Shown: in pieces, positions 43,619 through 53,593 of the stretch
How the letters are laid out: every line of letters starts with the position of its first letter
Position numbering within the stretch: position 1 is the first letter of the stretch
Assembly (NCBI GenBank): GCA_035560935.1
Contig: DATMYQ010000062.1
Coordinates: 1 to 54,433 of the forward strand
Direction of reading: 5' to 3'
DNA length: 54,433 nt
Origin: DATMYQ01 sp035560935
Lineage (GTDB): Bacteria; Bacillota; Negativicutes; Sporomusales; Sporomusaceae
The notes under the pieces: generated by a model
Database searches by the model: none
What the model was told of the DNA's origin: nothing
What the model saw: only the letters and a program-made list of their open reading frames with translations
Made by a program: the position numbers and the translations under genes

Positions 43619-45805
43619 ATGCTGAGATCAATCAAAGGTCAGCTAATGATCATTGTCTTCCTGCTGGTCTCCTTGTCCTTTGCCATATCTGGAGCTATCA
43701 ATGCCTTTTTTGTCTCTCGTTCATTTGAAACCTATATCGTGCAAAATAATATGCTTATGGCTGACGCACTGGCCAAAAATGTATACTCTTTTGTCAGTAA
43801 CGCCTACAATATTGCGGACAGTCTTGCCCGCAATAACGAAGTTCGGGGAATGGTGCCGCAAGTGCAGCAAACACTGTTTGCTGCCACTGCGGCCCGTTTC
43901 CCTTTTTTTAATAACCTCTACTCTACAGGAACAGCCGATGGTATGCAAATCGCCCGCGCCTACGGGCCCAACGCCAGCCGTCGCAACCGTTTCTGGTTTT
44001 TACGAATGCAAAACAATCCTTCCCCCTGGCTGCACACCAACTATACGCTGTCGGGCGATATCGCCGTCGCCGGCATTTTACTGCCGATATTGGACAAAAA
44101 CGACAACTATGCCGCCATCATGGGTGCGGATTTAAAATTAGATTATATTCAGCAGTTGGTGGAGCGTTTTCAAGCCGGCAAACAAAGCTGTACCTATGTC
44201 CTGGACGCCAACGGCGTGGTTCTGGCCCACCCTGACCGGGTGCAATTCCGCGAACGCTATAACTACCAGACGCGGCAAAAAACCCTTGTCGCCAAGGATG
44301 CGCAGGGTAAAACCATAGTGCCGTTGGATGGCGGCGATCAGGCTACCGAAACCATCGATATTGATATCCCTGATGCGTTGCATGACATTACACAAAAAGC
44401 ACTGGCTGGCGAATCCGGGACCGTAGAATACCGGGACCGCAACGGCGATATTATGATCGGTGCCTATTGTCCCGTGGATATTCCTGAGTTATCCAGCCGC
44501 TGGGCAGTCATTACCGTCGAAAATAAAGACGCGGCCCTGTCCATGGTTCGTGATGTAACGGCAAAAAACGCGGCGGTAGCCACCATTATCGTTATATTGG
44601 CCCTGCTGCTCATCTCCCTGTTCATCTCCAAAGTTGTCGCCACGCCAGTCAATGAATTGATCGCCGGCACAGAAGAAATCGCCCACGGTAACCTGACCAA
44701 ACGCTTAACGATAAAAATTGACAATGAACTGGGCAAGTTGGCGGCAGAGTTCAACCTGATGACCGAAACCCTCCAAAAACAGGTCAATGAACGCAACGCT
44801 ATTCAAACTTCATTAAAACAGGCGCACGATGAACTGGAAGCAAAAGTGGATCAGCGAACGCAGCAATTATCGGCAATGAATCAGCAGCTGACTTCGATGA
44901 ATGAAGAGCTTCAGGCCACCGTCGCCGAACTGCAAAAAGAAATCGCCAAACGTCTCGAGACCGAACGTGATTTGTCCAGCGCCAACCGGAAGATCAATAA
45001 TGCTTTCGAAGAACTCAAAACGATGCAAACGGTTCTGATCCAATCGGAAAAGATGGCGGCCCTGGGCAATCTCGTGGCCGGCGTCGCTCATGAAATCAAC
45101 ACCCCGGTCGGCAACAGCCTGACTGCGGCGTCTCATTTTAAAAGTCTGACCGAAAAATTATCCGCTGTTTATAGCACCAGTACTTTATGCAAACAGGAAT
45201 TAGAAGAATACCTCGATGACGCCGTACAATCCTCCACTATCATTTTGCACAATCTGGAACGCGCCGCCGGACTGATAAAAAGTTTCAAACAGGTATCAGC
45301 CGACCAGTCCAGTGAAGCACGGCGCATATTCAATGTTAAAGAGTACCTTAAAGAAATTTTACTTAGTTTGCAGCCGCATTATAAAAAATCGAAACATCGT
45401 ATCCTGGTGGAATGCGATAATTCGCTGGAGGTAAACGGTTTTCCCGGTGCCTTCTCGCAAATCATCACCAATCTTCTTATGAATTCCCTGCTCCACGCGT
45501 ATACGCCTTCTGACGAAGGCACCATAAAAATCAAGACCTACCTGGAAAACCGGTTTCTCATCATCCGTTACTCCGATGACGGTCAGGGTATCCCAAAGGA
45601 TTTACAGGAAAAAATCTTCAATCCTTTTTTCACCACCAAACGTGGCAGCGGCGGTACCGGATTGGGTTTATACATCGTTTACAATATTGTTTCCCAGCAA
45701 TTTGGCGGTACCATCCAATGTGAAAGCGAACCGGGCCAGGGAACCGTATTTTTCATCCGTATTCCGCTGGATCAAACGACCGGCAAGGAAACTTCCGCTG
45801 AGTAG
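43619..45805 (+). CDS. Membrane sensor histidine kinase with Cache domain
   Basis: The 728-residue protein has a first membrane segment (8-30), an extracytoplasmic double-Cache-like domain (about 35-315), a second membrane segment (318-340), a HAMP domain (341-392), a long coiled coil (393-470), a dimerisation domain with His491 in GVAHEINTPVG, and an ATPase domain (NLLMNSLLHAY, DDGQGIP, GGTGLGLYIV). The kinase core is similar to that of the hybrid kinase at 10210. No response regulator is adjacent. GAGGGGAG precedes the ATG. It is convergent, 15 bases away, with the next gene. Confidence 0.93.
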   Translation: MLRSIKGQLMIIVFLLVSLSFAISGAINAFFVSRSFETYIVQNNMLMADALAKNVYSFVSNAYNIADSLARNNEVRGMVPQVQQTLFAATAARFPFFNNLYSTGTADGMQIARAYGPNASRRNRFWFLRMQNNPSPWLHTNYTLSGDIAVAGILLPILDKNDNYAAIMGADLKLDYIQQLVERFQAGKQSCTYVLDANGVVLAHPDRVQFRERYNYQTRQKTLVAKDAQGKTIVPLDGGDQATETIDIDIPDALHDITQKALAGESGTVEYRDRNGDIMIGAYCPVDIPELSSRWAVITVENKDAALSMVRDVTAKNAAVATIIVILALLLISLFISKVVATPVNELIAGTEEIAHGNLTKRLTIKIDNELGKLAAEFNLMTETLQKQVNERNAIQTSLKQAHDELEAKVDQRTQQLSAMNQQLTSMNEELQATVAELQKEIAKRLETERDLSSANRKINNAFEELKTMQTVLIQSEKMAALGNLVAGVAHEINTPVGNSLTAASHFKSLTEKLSAVYSTSTLCKQELEEYLDDAVQSSTIILHNLERAAGLIKSFKQVSADQSSEARRIFNVKEYLKEILLSLQPHYKKSKHRILVECDNSLEVNGFPGAFSQIITNLLMNSLLHAYTPSDEGTIKIKTYLENRFLIIRYSDDGQGIPKDLQEKIFNPFFTTKRGSGGTGLGLYIVYNIVSQQFGGTIQCESEPGQGTVFFIRIPLDQTTGKETSAE

Positions 45806-45819
45806 GCGCCCCGGAGCCG

Positions 45820-46686
45820 TTAACTGATTCCACTCTCCCTCAACACAGTTTTAATCATATGGGTGGTATTGATCCGGAAGGCCTGCAAAGGTTGCTCTGC
45901 CCGGGCCGCATCATCCCGAAACTGAATCTCATACTGGCGCAAAATATCCTCTTCGGTGCATCCCCGTTCCGCCAGACGCAAAATAAAGGTTTGTGTTTCT
46001 TCCACCGCCCACCGGCAGCGTTCCCAGTAGTTGCGACTGTCCTTTTCCGTCACCAGTCCGTAATGCGGCGCAATAATAAACCGGGGATTGAGGTGCTGAC
46101 AGCGACGGATCGACGCCAGCGCGGCATCGCCACTGATGATAAAAGAAGGGTAAATGTTGCCGGCTTTCGTCATATAGCCGGTTGATTCACTGGCGAACAA
46201 TATCTCACCATTAATCAGAAACGCCAACGAACACTGGGTATGTCCCGAAGTTTCCAGCACCTGCACGCGTACATTTCCCAGGTCCACCCGGTCACCATCA
46301 ATCACCACCCGGTCCACGCAGAGCAGCGCATCATCGTATGACGGCAATACCCCATCGCCATAGAGTTCTGCCGCCTGCTCTCCCAACGACCGGATAGTCT
46401 TTAAGGCATTCGGCCGCTGAAAGATCCGTTGCGCGCTTTCCGCCCCCAAAACCTTCACCGCAGGCCATTCCTGTTTCAGACAGGGAATGGCGCCGCTATG
46501 GTCATAGTGCGAATGGCTGATCATAATGTAATCCAACGGTTTTTCACGCAAAATCTTCTTGGCATTATCAATCAAGGCCGGGGCACAATACGCCATGCCG
46601 CAGTCCAATAATGCGGTTTTTTCTTTTCCCATGACTAAAAAAGCGCTGCCGCCCCGTCCGCCGGTGACCTCGGTAACATAATCCAT
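45820..46686 (-). CDS. Metallo-beta-lactamase-fold hydrolase
   Basis: The 288-residue protein has the classic HSHYDHSG motif near residue 58, a second ligand in ETSGHTQCS near 145, FASESTG in place of the usual D ligand, and a late histidine (APHYG). It resembles RNase Z/glyoxalase-II-like hydrolases of unknown substrate. The C-terminal region (about 215-288) is helical. GAGGA lies eight bases upstream of the ATG. Confidence 0.85.
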   Translation of the reverse strand: MDYVTEVTGGRGGSAFLVMGKEKTALLDCGMAYCAPALIDNAKKILREKPLDYIMISHSHYDHSGAIPCLKQEWPAVKVLGAESAQRIFQRPNALKTIRSLGEQAAELYGDGVLPSYDDALLCVDRVVIDGDRVDLGNVRVQVLETSGHTQCSLAFLINGEILFASESTGYMTKAGNIYPSFIISGDAALASIRRCQHLNPRFIIAPHYGLVTEKDSRNYWERCRWAVEETQTFILRLAERGCTEEDILRQYEIQFRDDAARAEQPLQAFRINTTHMIKTVLRESGIS

Positions 46687-46758
46687 AGTGGGGTCCTCGT
46701 TCCTTTTTGATGCTGAATTCTACAATATTATACATTGCCCGCCGGCAAGCGGCAATCG

Positions 46759-48105
46759 CTATCCAATTTTTTCCTTCCGGCCAAATTTATTTTTTTTCAA
46801 GACCCACCACGGCGCCATAGAACTGTCCTTATGACCTTCGCCGACCAATTCCCACAGGATGGCCACCAGCGTATTGATTTTGGCGGCAAACAGGAACGCC
46901 GGCATCAGCAGTAGTAAATGCAACCGTGAGAAATCACTGCTTTTCCGCTCCGACAGCAGTGCCATACCGATACAATAAAGAGCGACGGACATCAGTACAT
47001 AAAAAAGATAAACCATCAGCAACAATGCAATAACGAACGGCAACGGATACTGCACCACCAACCAGATAGTATACACAAAGACCATGCCCGGTATAACCAC
47101 ATGAGTAAATATACTAATCAGCATGCCGAGAAAATTGGCCCAGCCCAGGAAACGGGGGCTGAGGGTATGACGATGTTTAAACAAAATAAACGGATAATCT
47201 CCTTCCCAGCGGATCCGCTGTTTAAAAAACTTGATAAACGTTTCCGGCACATCGGTAAAGCAGATTGCCTCCGGGTCAAATACGATACGAAATTTTTTGT
47301 GCGCATGAGCGAAATAGTTTTTGATACGAAGGGTCATGTCAATATCCTCAGCAGTGCCGGCATCCCAGCCCTGAACCAGATCAAGAACTTCCCGCCGGAA
47401 TATCCCAAAGGCGCCTGATATATTGTTCACCATATTAAACTCGCTCAGCGCCGTTTTCGAAGACTGGATGGCGACGAAATATTCAATCGCCTGGAAGGCC
47501 GCGCACAGGCTTTGATCCGCATTTCTTACCCGCAGGCAGCCGCTGACCGCGGCCACGGCAGGATCAGCAAAATGTCGCGTGGCCCGTTCCAACATATTAT
47601 TGTCAAAAGACGTGTCTCCATCCATCTTAATAATGATTTCGCCGGTGGCAAACTGCAGTCCCAAATTGCTGCTGGAAACCACGCCACCCCGCTGCCACTT
47701 CGGCAATACTAGCAACGAACGCCGGGGATGCTTTTTCACCATATCTTCCATCGCCTTCGCTGCATTCAGCGTATCCTTATTCATCGTGGCGCCGTCCACC
47801 ACCAGTATCATTTGGATCGGTCCGGGATAGATCTGTTCCACCAGCGAAACCACGGTTTTTTCAATATCGCGTCCCTCGCTATAGCAGGTTATAATACAGG
47901 AAACTGCCGGAAAATATGGACGACGCGCGCCTTCTGCCATACGATTGATTTTGTATTGAACCATTCCCACTACAAGAAACAACGTCCAGGGAATTTCCAG
48001 AAAAAGGACAAACGGCATGAGTGTCAACAGTACCGGGATAAGCTCCGAACGAACTAATGGGTCAACAATAAGTTGGTATAAATGATAAATACTTTCGTGA
48101 AGCAA
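46759..48105 (-). CDS. Family 2 glycosyltransferase, processive type
   Basis: The protein of about 448 residues is a membrane glycosyltransferase of the cellulose/chitin/PNAG synthase kind. It has two N-terminal membrane segments, a GT-A catalytic domain with VVDGA, MDGDTSFD and AEDIDM, the QRIRW acceptor motif, and four C-terminal membrane segments. The start is uncertain: I use TTG 48105, five bases after the stop of the preceding gene. An ATG at 48204 would overlap that gene by 94 bases. It is the last gene of a likely exopolysaccharide operon. Confidence 0.88.
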   Translation of the reverse strand: MLHESIYHLYQLIVDPLVRSELIPVLLTLMPFVLFLEIPWTLFLVVGMVQYKINRMAEGARRPYFPAVSCIITCYSEGRDIEKTVVSLVEQIYPGPIQMILVVDGATMNKDTLNAAKAMEDMVKKHPRRSLLVLPKWQRGGVVSSSNLGLQFATGEIIIKMDGDTSFDNNMLERATRHFADPAVAAVSGCLRVRNADQSLCAAFQAIEYFVAIQSSKTALSEFNMVNNISGAFGIFRREVLDLVQGWDAGTAEDIDMTLRIKNYFAHAHKKFRIVFDPEAICFTDVPETFIKFFKQRIRWEGDYPFILFKHRHTLSPRFLGWANFLGMLISIFTHVVIPGMVFVYTIWLVVQYPLPFVIALLLMVYLFYVLMSVALYCIGMALLSERKSSDFSRLHLLLLMPAFLFAAKINTLVAILWELVGEGHKDSSMAPWWVLKKNKFGRKEKIG

Positions 48106-48110
48106 ATTCT

Positions 48111-49586
48111 TTATCTGGTATCCGCGAGAGCCGTCTGATATTCGCCGAGCAGCCGTTCCGCCACCGGTCCCCGATTTGCATATTCCGTCGGAAGGGAAAA
48201 GCATTTTACCTGAATACGAATCTGTGCGCCATCGGTCAAAGAAACCATATCGGCCAGTTTTTCCACTCTGGATGCCAGAATTTCACCACCTTTCTGATTA
48301 GTACGGGGCAGCAGCACCCAAAAAGTATTCTCACCGGTACTCGTCGTCAGATCTGTCGATCTGACCAGTTCCCGGATCCGCAAAGCCAGTTCGTCGATAA
48401 TTTTTTGGAACTGGTTGATTCCCGCCGTAGTTTCCAGCGGTTCAAATCCGGCAATCCTGATACACAACAGAGAAAAGTCTTCGTCGCTGTAGCGCAGTTT
48501 CATCTGCAGCAACCAGTCAACCATCTGATAAAAATATAGCGGCATGACATTACGGTTATTGTCAAACAGCGAAAACTCCATATAAATGCTGCCCAACTGC
48601 ACCGCCCGTTTTCCTTTCGCCGTCATCCCGTAATGATAAACCTGCCGGACGATTAACTCTTCGGTTGCCGTCTTTTTTCGGCACTTCAGACAATCCGCGT
48701 TAACTTCCGGTTCGATAAACCGTTCACCGCAACCGCTGCAAAGATAGGCTTCCACCGGGCGGTCATAGTCGCTGCCAATATGACGCAGTTTGACATTGCA
48801 GCGAGGACAGCTGAACATCATGTCATTTTTGAAATGGTCTTCCGGTGCCACATGCCCACAGGTAAAGCAATGGATCATCCGTGTCTTGGCAAAATCAATA
48901 CTGCCGCATAGCGGGCAGGAATCAATGTAATTCAGATTGCCGGTATTGCACTGTGGACAAATACGGATCCTGTCAACCAGACCCTGGGCAGCAAGAAATC
49001 CCTGTGCCCCTAAGGATGCCACCCATTCCGCCGAACTCCGCAATAGGGTTTTGGTATCCGCCAGCCCGCGGGTCCGGAACGCGGTTTGTAACGCAGCAGC
49101 AGCAAAGTCGCCGATTAAAAACGCGGCTGGATATTCATAAATTGATGGAGCTGCCGACAATGCCAGCGGCGACAGTAACGCTTCCTCGCCACGGCAAAAC
49201 AGGAACGTTAGCAACCTTAATTCGTCATTGCCTGCATTGACATCCACCGGAACGCTTCCCAGTTTGGCAAGAATCGGGTCAGTGACCAGACGAATAGCCG
49301 CCGGGTTACAGCTCACGCCATCAACAAAGGGCTCCAAATTCTCCAGCGGTTTTGTCAGATAAACCGGCGCCGCATAAAACACATCCGAGCGGCGCAAGCG
49401 ATATACTGCGTCAAACGCTTTACTCATAATGTGGTCATCCACTGCCCGTAACCCATCAATCAAAATCGTTGCCGGCGCTTTTACGGCCTTCAGCATCGCT
49501 GCCACCGAATCATAGCTGTCACGCAATCCTTCCACTACGGCAACGGCCTCACCGCCAAGCATTAAACGATATATCTCCTTGTTCAT
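48111..49586 (-). CDS. TackOD1-like zinc-ribbon protein with degenerate GGDEF domain
   Basis: The 491-residue protein has an N-terminal TackOD1-like region, three zinc ribbons around residues 205-300 (CPQC..CPLC, CFTC..CPRC, CSGC..CLKC), and a C-terminal domain folded like GGDEF. The signature motif reads GENTF instead of GG[DE]EF, so cyclase activity is unlikely. It may bind a nucleotide or a protein partner and control the adjacent glycosyltransferase. AAGGAG precedes the ATG. Its closest known role is uncertain. Confidence 0.75.
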   Translation of the reverse strand: MNKEIYRLMLGGEAVAVVEGLRDSYDSVAAMLKAVKAPATILIDGLRAVDDHIMSKAFDAVYRLRRSDVFYAAPVYLTKPLENLEPFVDGVSCNPAAIRLVTDPILAKLGSVPVDVNAGNDELRLLTFLFCRGEEALLSPLALSAAPSIYEYPAAFLIGDFAAAALQTAFRTRGLADTKTLLRSSAEWVASLGAQGFLAAQGLVDRIRICPQCNTGNLNYIDSCPLCGSIDFAKTRMIHCFTCGHVAPEDHFKNDMMFSCPRCNVKLRHIGSDYDRPVEAYLCSGCGERFIEPEVNADCLKCRKKTATEELIVRQVYHYGMTAKGKRAVQLGSIYMEFSLFDNNRNVMPLYFYQMVDWLLQMKLRYSDEDFSLLCIRIAGFEPLETTAGINQFQKIIDELALRIRELVRSTDLTTSTGENTFWVLLPRTNQKGGEILASRVEKLADMVSLTDGAQIRIQVKCFSLPTEYANRGPVAERLLGEYQTALADTR

Positions 49587-49647
49587 GGTAATCTCTCCTT
49601 GTATGTCGTCTCATTCACGGTGCTGCCCAATGCATCCGGACATTGAT

Positions 49648-50688
49648 TTACCATTCCACAACAACCGGTAATCCTTCAATGGTTTCTTCCGGCTGCAGTG
49701 GAGCCAATACTTTTAAAAATATCTGCACACCCCGCATATTGACGGGATAAAATTTTGCCGAAATTCCATTGGGAATATTGTCAACAACAACCGGTGGCTG
49801 CTCAACCACTGCTTTGATTTTCCGGTCGGTTCCCAGTATTTTGACCGTCGCCACCGTACCAATACTAATTTTTTTAAACTCATTGGGATCAACATAGGTC
49901 ACAATGTGGATTTGATCCGCATCGGCAACCACTGCCAACGGTTCACCGGCCGCAAAGCTCTGGCCTTCCGATACCGCGACAGAATTCACCTTGCCGCCCT
50001 GCCCTGATTTGATGTCGACAAATTCTTCGGTCATTTTCTTTAACGAGTGGAGACTTTGTTCCACCTGCGCCATTCTGACAGCCCCCGCCGCCGGGACACT
50101 GGAATCGGCCGGCGCCGCAGCGGCGGAAGCCATCATCAACCAAGACGTTTTGGCTTCCCGTGCTTTATTTTCAGCGGCATCCAATTCCGCTTTCGTTGCC
50201 GCGCCCTGATCAAACAAAAATTTCGCATTATCCCTTATTTTTTCATAATAAGCAACACTTTGCTGCGCCAGCTCAATCCCGGCAGAGCCACTCCGGGCTA
50301 CACCGGCGTTCCCCATTTTCGCCGCGTCCCGTTCCGCTTCCAAAAATGCGATCTGTTCTATCCGATTCTCCGGAATTTTTCGTTTTACGCGAAACATAAC
50401 CGTATCCGGTTCCGCCATATCCCCTTTATGATAAAACACTTTTTCCACCGTTCCGGCTTCACTGGAATTGATCGTCCGTTTATCCAGCCAAATCGTTCCC
50501 GGCGATGTGACAAAAAGCCAATCCAGCAATATTTTTCCCATAAAAAGAAGAAACGGAGCCGCTACGACCACAAGGATCAGCAGCCACCGCACACGGGGAA
50601 AAACACGTTTCGCCGCCGCGTACGGCAATTTGACACTATTTTCGATAGCCGCATCCTGTTTTTTATTGGTTGAAAACGATATCTTCAT
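49648..50688 (-). CDS. HlyD-family membrane fusion protein
   Basis: The 346-residue protein has an N-terminal cytosolic stretch, one membrane segment (about 35-58), a biotinyl-lipoyl-like half (about 60-100), an alpha-helical hairpin (about 105-225, alanine-rich), the second lipoyl half (KVNSVAVSEGQSFAAGEPL) and a beta barrel. It would link the inner membrane to a TolC-type channel. It overlaps the stop of the fusion gene by four bases. No ABC or RND pump gene is present. Confidence 0.88.
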   Translation of the reverse strand: MKISFSTNKKQDAAIENSVKLPYAAAKRVFPRVRWLLILVVVAAPFLLFMGKILLDWLFVTSPGTIWLDKRTINSSEAGTVEKVFYHKGDMAEPDTVMFRVKRKIPENRIEQIAFLEAERDAAKMGNAGVARSGSAGIELAQQSVAYYEKIRDNAKFLFDQGAATKAELDAAENKAREAKTSWLMMASAAAAPADSSVPAAGAVRMAQVEQSLHSLKKMTEEFVDIKSGQGGKVNSVAVSEGQSFAAGEPLAVVADADQIHIVTYVDPNEFKKISIGTVATVKILGTDRKIKAVVEQPPVVVDNIPNGISAKFYPVNMRGVQIFLKVLAPLQPEETIEGLPVVVEW

Positions 50689-52967
50689 TGCAGATTCCCC
50701 TTTTTATAATCTTCCCAAGCTTGAATCAATATTGTGCTGACTCCACTGTCCGCCAGACGGTCTTCCAGTATTCGCATCGCTCCGTTAAACTCCTGCGGAG
50801 TGCGATCCGCATAGCTTTCCTCCGGCGGAATGTTTTTCTCCACACTTTGCGCCAGCCAAAACGTTGCCTGCGGACAAGTTGCCCGGATTGCGGCCATACG
50901 CCGGGCCGTTATGTGAGGGTTGGAGGAATACACCATGACCGCCACCTCTTCCAGTCCCAGCGGTAATAATTTCTGACGGCTCAAAGCCCCCAGATCGCCC
51001 TCTAAATACCGGGGATGAAGCGAAAGGGAAATCGGCAGCGAAGTTATTTCCCGGGCCGCTTTAACCGTATCCGCCAGACCGTTCAGGAGTTCTGGCCGTC
51101 TGGAGGCGGCATCCGGTAGCGAGTCCGGCTCAATGTCCAAATGAATTCCATCAAACGCAAAATCTCTCATCTCGCTCACCAGCGTCAGCAGTTCATCCCG
51201 CCGGTGGGTTTCCAACCAGGCAGGATCTCCCAGCAGCAAGTCAACCCGCAAGCCTTTACTTTGGGTTTCCCGCAGCAAAGATTCCAGTTCTATTCGCCCC
51301 TGCGGCGACTGTGACCGCGTGATCTGCTGACGGGAAAGAGAAATCAGTATTCGCGAAAATCCTGCGCCCATGACTTCGTCGATTTCCGTGGTCCGTGTAC
51401 GGCCATTCAAAAACGGTTCCGCCGTCCATACATATACTGCCGCTTTCATTCGTCCCCAAGGTGTTTTCCGCTTCTCATCCCTGGATTTTGCCGCAACCGT
51501 TTCCTTCAGCCCAGTTGATCCTGCCGGAAATTTCAGATTCTCAATCCCGGAAAAGTCCAGCGGTACGCTCCTGTCTACCGCTTGCTTCCCGGCATCAAGC
51601 CAATGCGGCGCAAACAATTGCTGCCGCAGCACATCCTGTTCACTAATCAGCCCAACCCGTTCCAGCGGCGGCTGTACCAGACCTCGGGGATAAAAATAAT
51701 CCACGGCAGCCACCGCTGCCTGTAGCAGCTGCAGCTCCTGATCCAGCAATTCCTGTGCCGCTTTGTAATATTGCGACTTACTGCGCTGCAGCTGTTCAAA
51801 AGTATCTCCGGTCAACACCGTCCGGCGCAGAGAATTTTCCCGTATGGATTCCGCCATAACGATTAAATGCGACAAGCGTGCGTTCACACTGGCGGCGGCA
51901 TAAGTTGCCCTGGCCAGCGACTCTTCCGCCTCCCCGGCCAGTTTCATCCGGGCCAAGGCATACTCCTGTTTTGCATTCTCCCATTCAGCCGCTGCCGCCC
52001 GTTCTGACGGATCCTTGCCACCCATTCCTTTCACCGGCTCCGTCATCACCAGCGAAATATATGCACCCTTGCCCACCGTTCCCGGAAAATCCCGCCCGGC
52101 AGTGATGCCGATGGTCAATGATCCATCCCGGTCCATTCTTTTTCCCAGTGCAAGCTTCTTCTCATATTGCACAATTAATTGATTCCGAAATACCACTTCC
52201 GGGTGGCCGGCGAGATCAAAGGTCTTGCCGGCAATGCTGGGCAAACCGGGTGCTGGCAGCTTTTCCGGCAAAGTCCAGTCGCGACCGGTCGCCAGGCTGA
52301 TCGTCTGCAGCGCCTGCATCTGGCGTAGCCGGGATGCGGCCAAATCACGTCTTACGTCCTGATATACCGACAAAAATTCCAGACGATCCGCCGGCAACAA
52401 CCAGCCCTGTGCCTGGCGTTCCTGTAAAACCGGGGCCACTTCCACCTCAGTGGTCAAAAACAGTTTCGCTAATTCTTCTTTCTGTTGCTCAATCCACAAC
52501 GCCGCGTATGCCTTTCGCAGTGCCGATAAATTTTGTTGCAAAAGCACCTCGAACCGACGCCTGGACTTTATCGCCGCCAAGTCTGCCTCAATGTCGCCGA
52601 TTCGTTCCTTTTGCAGTGTGCCCAGTATCGGAAATGTCAAACCGCCGGTTACAGTCAGTTTGTCATATCTATTGGTACTTTCACTCGTGTCAAACACCGG
52701 TTCAATACTATGTCCGTAAGTGACACCGCTAAAATATTTAGCCCCGTTCCTTTGTTTTTCCCGGGCTTGCTCCGCTTCATCGCGCGTCAGTACCGACAGC
52801 GCCGCCATGGCTTCCGGCCCCTCGCTGATCAATGCCTCCATTTGTTCCAGTGGCAAAAGAGGAGTTGGGGAAGCAGCCACAATCGGCATAAAGCAAAAAA
52901 AAGAAAACACGAACGCCCACCCCAGGAACACGTGGCAATAAATAAAGCATTTAAAGTACTGTTTCAT
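50685..52967 (-). CDS. Fusion of an outer-membrane-factor-like domain and a glycosidase-like TIM barrel
   Basis: The 760-residue protein has an N-terminal signal segment (about 4-34), then a TolC-type region of long heptad-like helices (about 40-460), a linker, and a C-terminal domain (about 510-760) that resembles family 18-type or DUF4434-like glycoside hydrolases, with DGIHLDIEPD (606-615). A TolC-like domain fused to such a barrel is unusual. It may export a polymer and trim or deacetylate it. The ATG at 52967 is preferred over GTG 52973 (AAAGGGG, eight bases). It is the first gene of the operon. Confidence 0.78.
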   Translation of the reverse strand: MKQYFKCFIYCHVFLGWAFVFSFFCFMPIVAASPTPLLPLEQMEALISEGPEAMAALSVLTRDEAEQAREKQRNGAKYFSGVTYGHSIEPVFDTSESTNRYDKLTVTGGLTFPILGTLQKERIGDIEADLAAIKSRRRFEVLLQQNLSALRKAYAALWIEQQKEELAKLFLTTEVEVAPVLQERQAQGWLLPADRLEFLSVYQDVRRDLAASRLRQMQALQTISLATGRDWTLPEKLPAPGLPSIAGKTFDLAGHPEVVFRNQLIVQYEKKLALGKRMDRDGSLTIGITAGRDFPGTVGKGAYISLVMTEPVKGMGGKDPSERAAAAEWENAKQEYALARMKLAGEAEESLARATYAAASVNARLSHLIVMAESIRENSLRRTVLTGDTFEQLQRSKSQYYKAAQELLDQELQLLQAAVAAVDYFYPRGLVQPPLERVGLISEQDVLRQQLFAPHWLDAGKQAVDRSVPLDFSGIENLKFPAGSTGLKETVAAKSRDEKRKTPWGRMKAAVYVWTAEPFLNGRTRTTEIDEVMGAGFSRILISLSRQQITRSQSPQGRIELESLLRETQSKGLRVDLLLGDPAWLETHRRDELLTLVSEMRDFAFDGIHLDIEPDSLPDAASRRPELLNGLADTVKAAREITSLPISLSLHPRYLEGDLGALSRQKLLPLGLEEVAVMVYSSNPHITARRMAAIRATCPQATFWLAQSVEKNIPPEESYADRTPQEFNGAMRILEDRLADSGVSTILIQAWEDYKKGNLQ

Positions 52968-53479
52968 CAGCACATCCCCTTTTCATAAAAGTCCAGCTAA
53001 AACTTTCTTTGTCCGCAAAAAAACAAAATGATTTCATCCTTCTTGCCTCATCCCAATGCAAGAAAGATAAAATCACGTTTAGCCTTTAAAACCGCTAATT
53101 ACCAACGAGTCTAAGATACTAATCGTTCCATGGTGCAGAAACAATCCATTGTGCCCACGCGCCTATTTTTATAACATTCATTGATAATCCGCCACATTAC
53201 AGCCAGTGCACTTTTTCACTTTCCTGTAATACCCGCTTCCATTTCATCAAGTCGTGTATGAAATAATTTCTTTCTGCAGGTAACTATTCTGGATACCTTA
53301 AAAATATCCTGCCTTTATCATGATATAAAACATGAAGGTCACAATTATTTCTTATGAATTTATGAAAAAACAAAAAAAACTGAACGCAAAGTTTGCCCAT
53401 TCAACGTCCGTAAACTAAAACCACAGCAACACAAATAACTCTGCCGTCCCCCCCAAACACCCACTTCCGGTTCAACGAT
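52968..53479. other. AT-rich region upstream of the polysaccharide operon
   Basis: No gene is supported. The leader of the operon contains a 7-bp inverted repeat TTCTTGC/GCAAGAA (53040-53064). Several A/T-rich -10-like elements occur, but no clear -35 partner was found. The left end carries the ribosome site of the fusion gene. Confidence 0.4.
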
Positions 53480-53537
53480 AAAAAACAGGATCGGCAGTGA
53501 TGCGCTCTGTATAGTTGCCACTGCCGATCCTGTTTAT
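53480..53537 (-). terminator. Terminator of the PEP-hydrolase-family gene
   Basis: AACAGGATCGGCAGTG (53484-53499) pairs with CACTGCCGATCCTGTT (53519-53534), a 16-bp stem. On the minus strand six T residues follow, 57 bases after the stop codon. Confidence 0.9.
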
Positions 53538-53593
53538 AGTATTTTAACCCAACCGATGTCCACACGTTTTTGTTTATTCCGGCCGTCGCCGAC

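Noticed and set aside
48160..49586. Active diguanylate cyclase
   Set aside because: The GG[DE]EF motif is replaced by GENTF, so cyclase activity is not expected.
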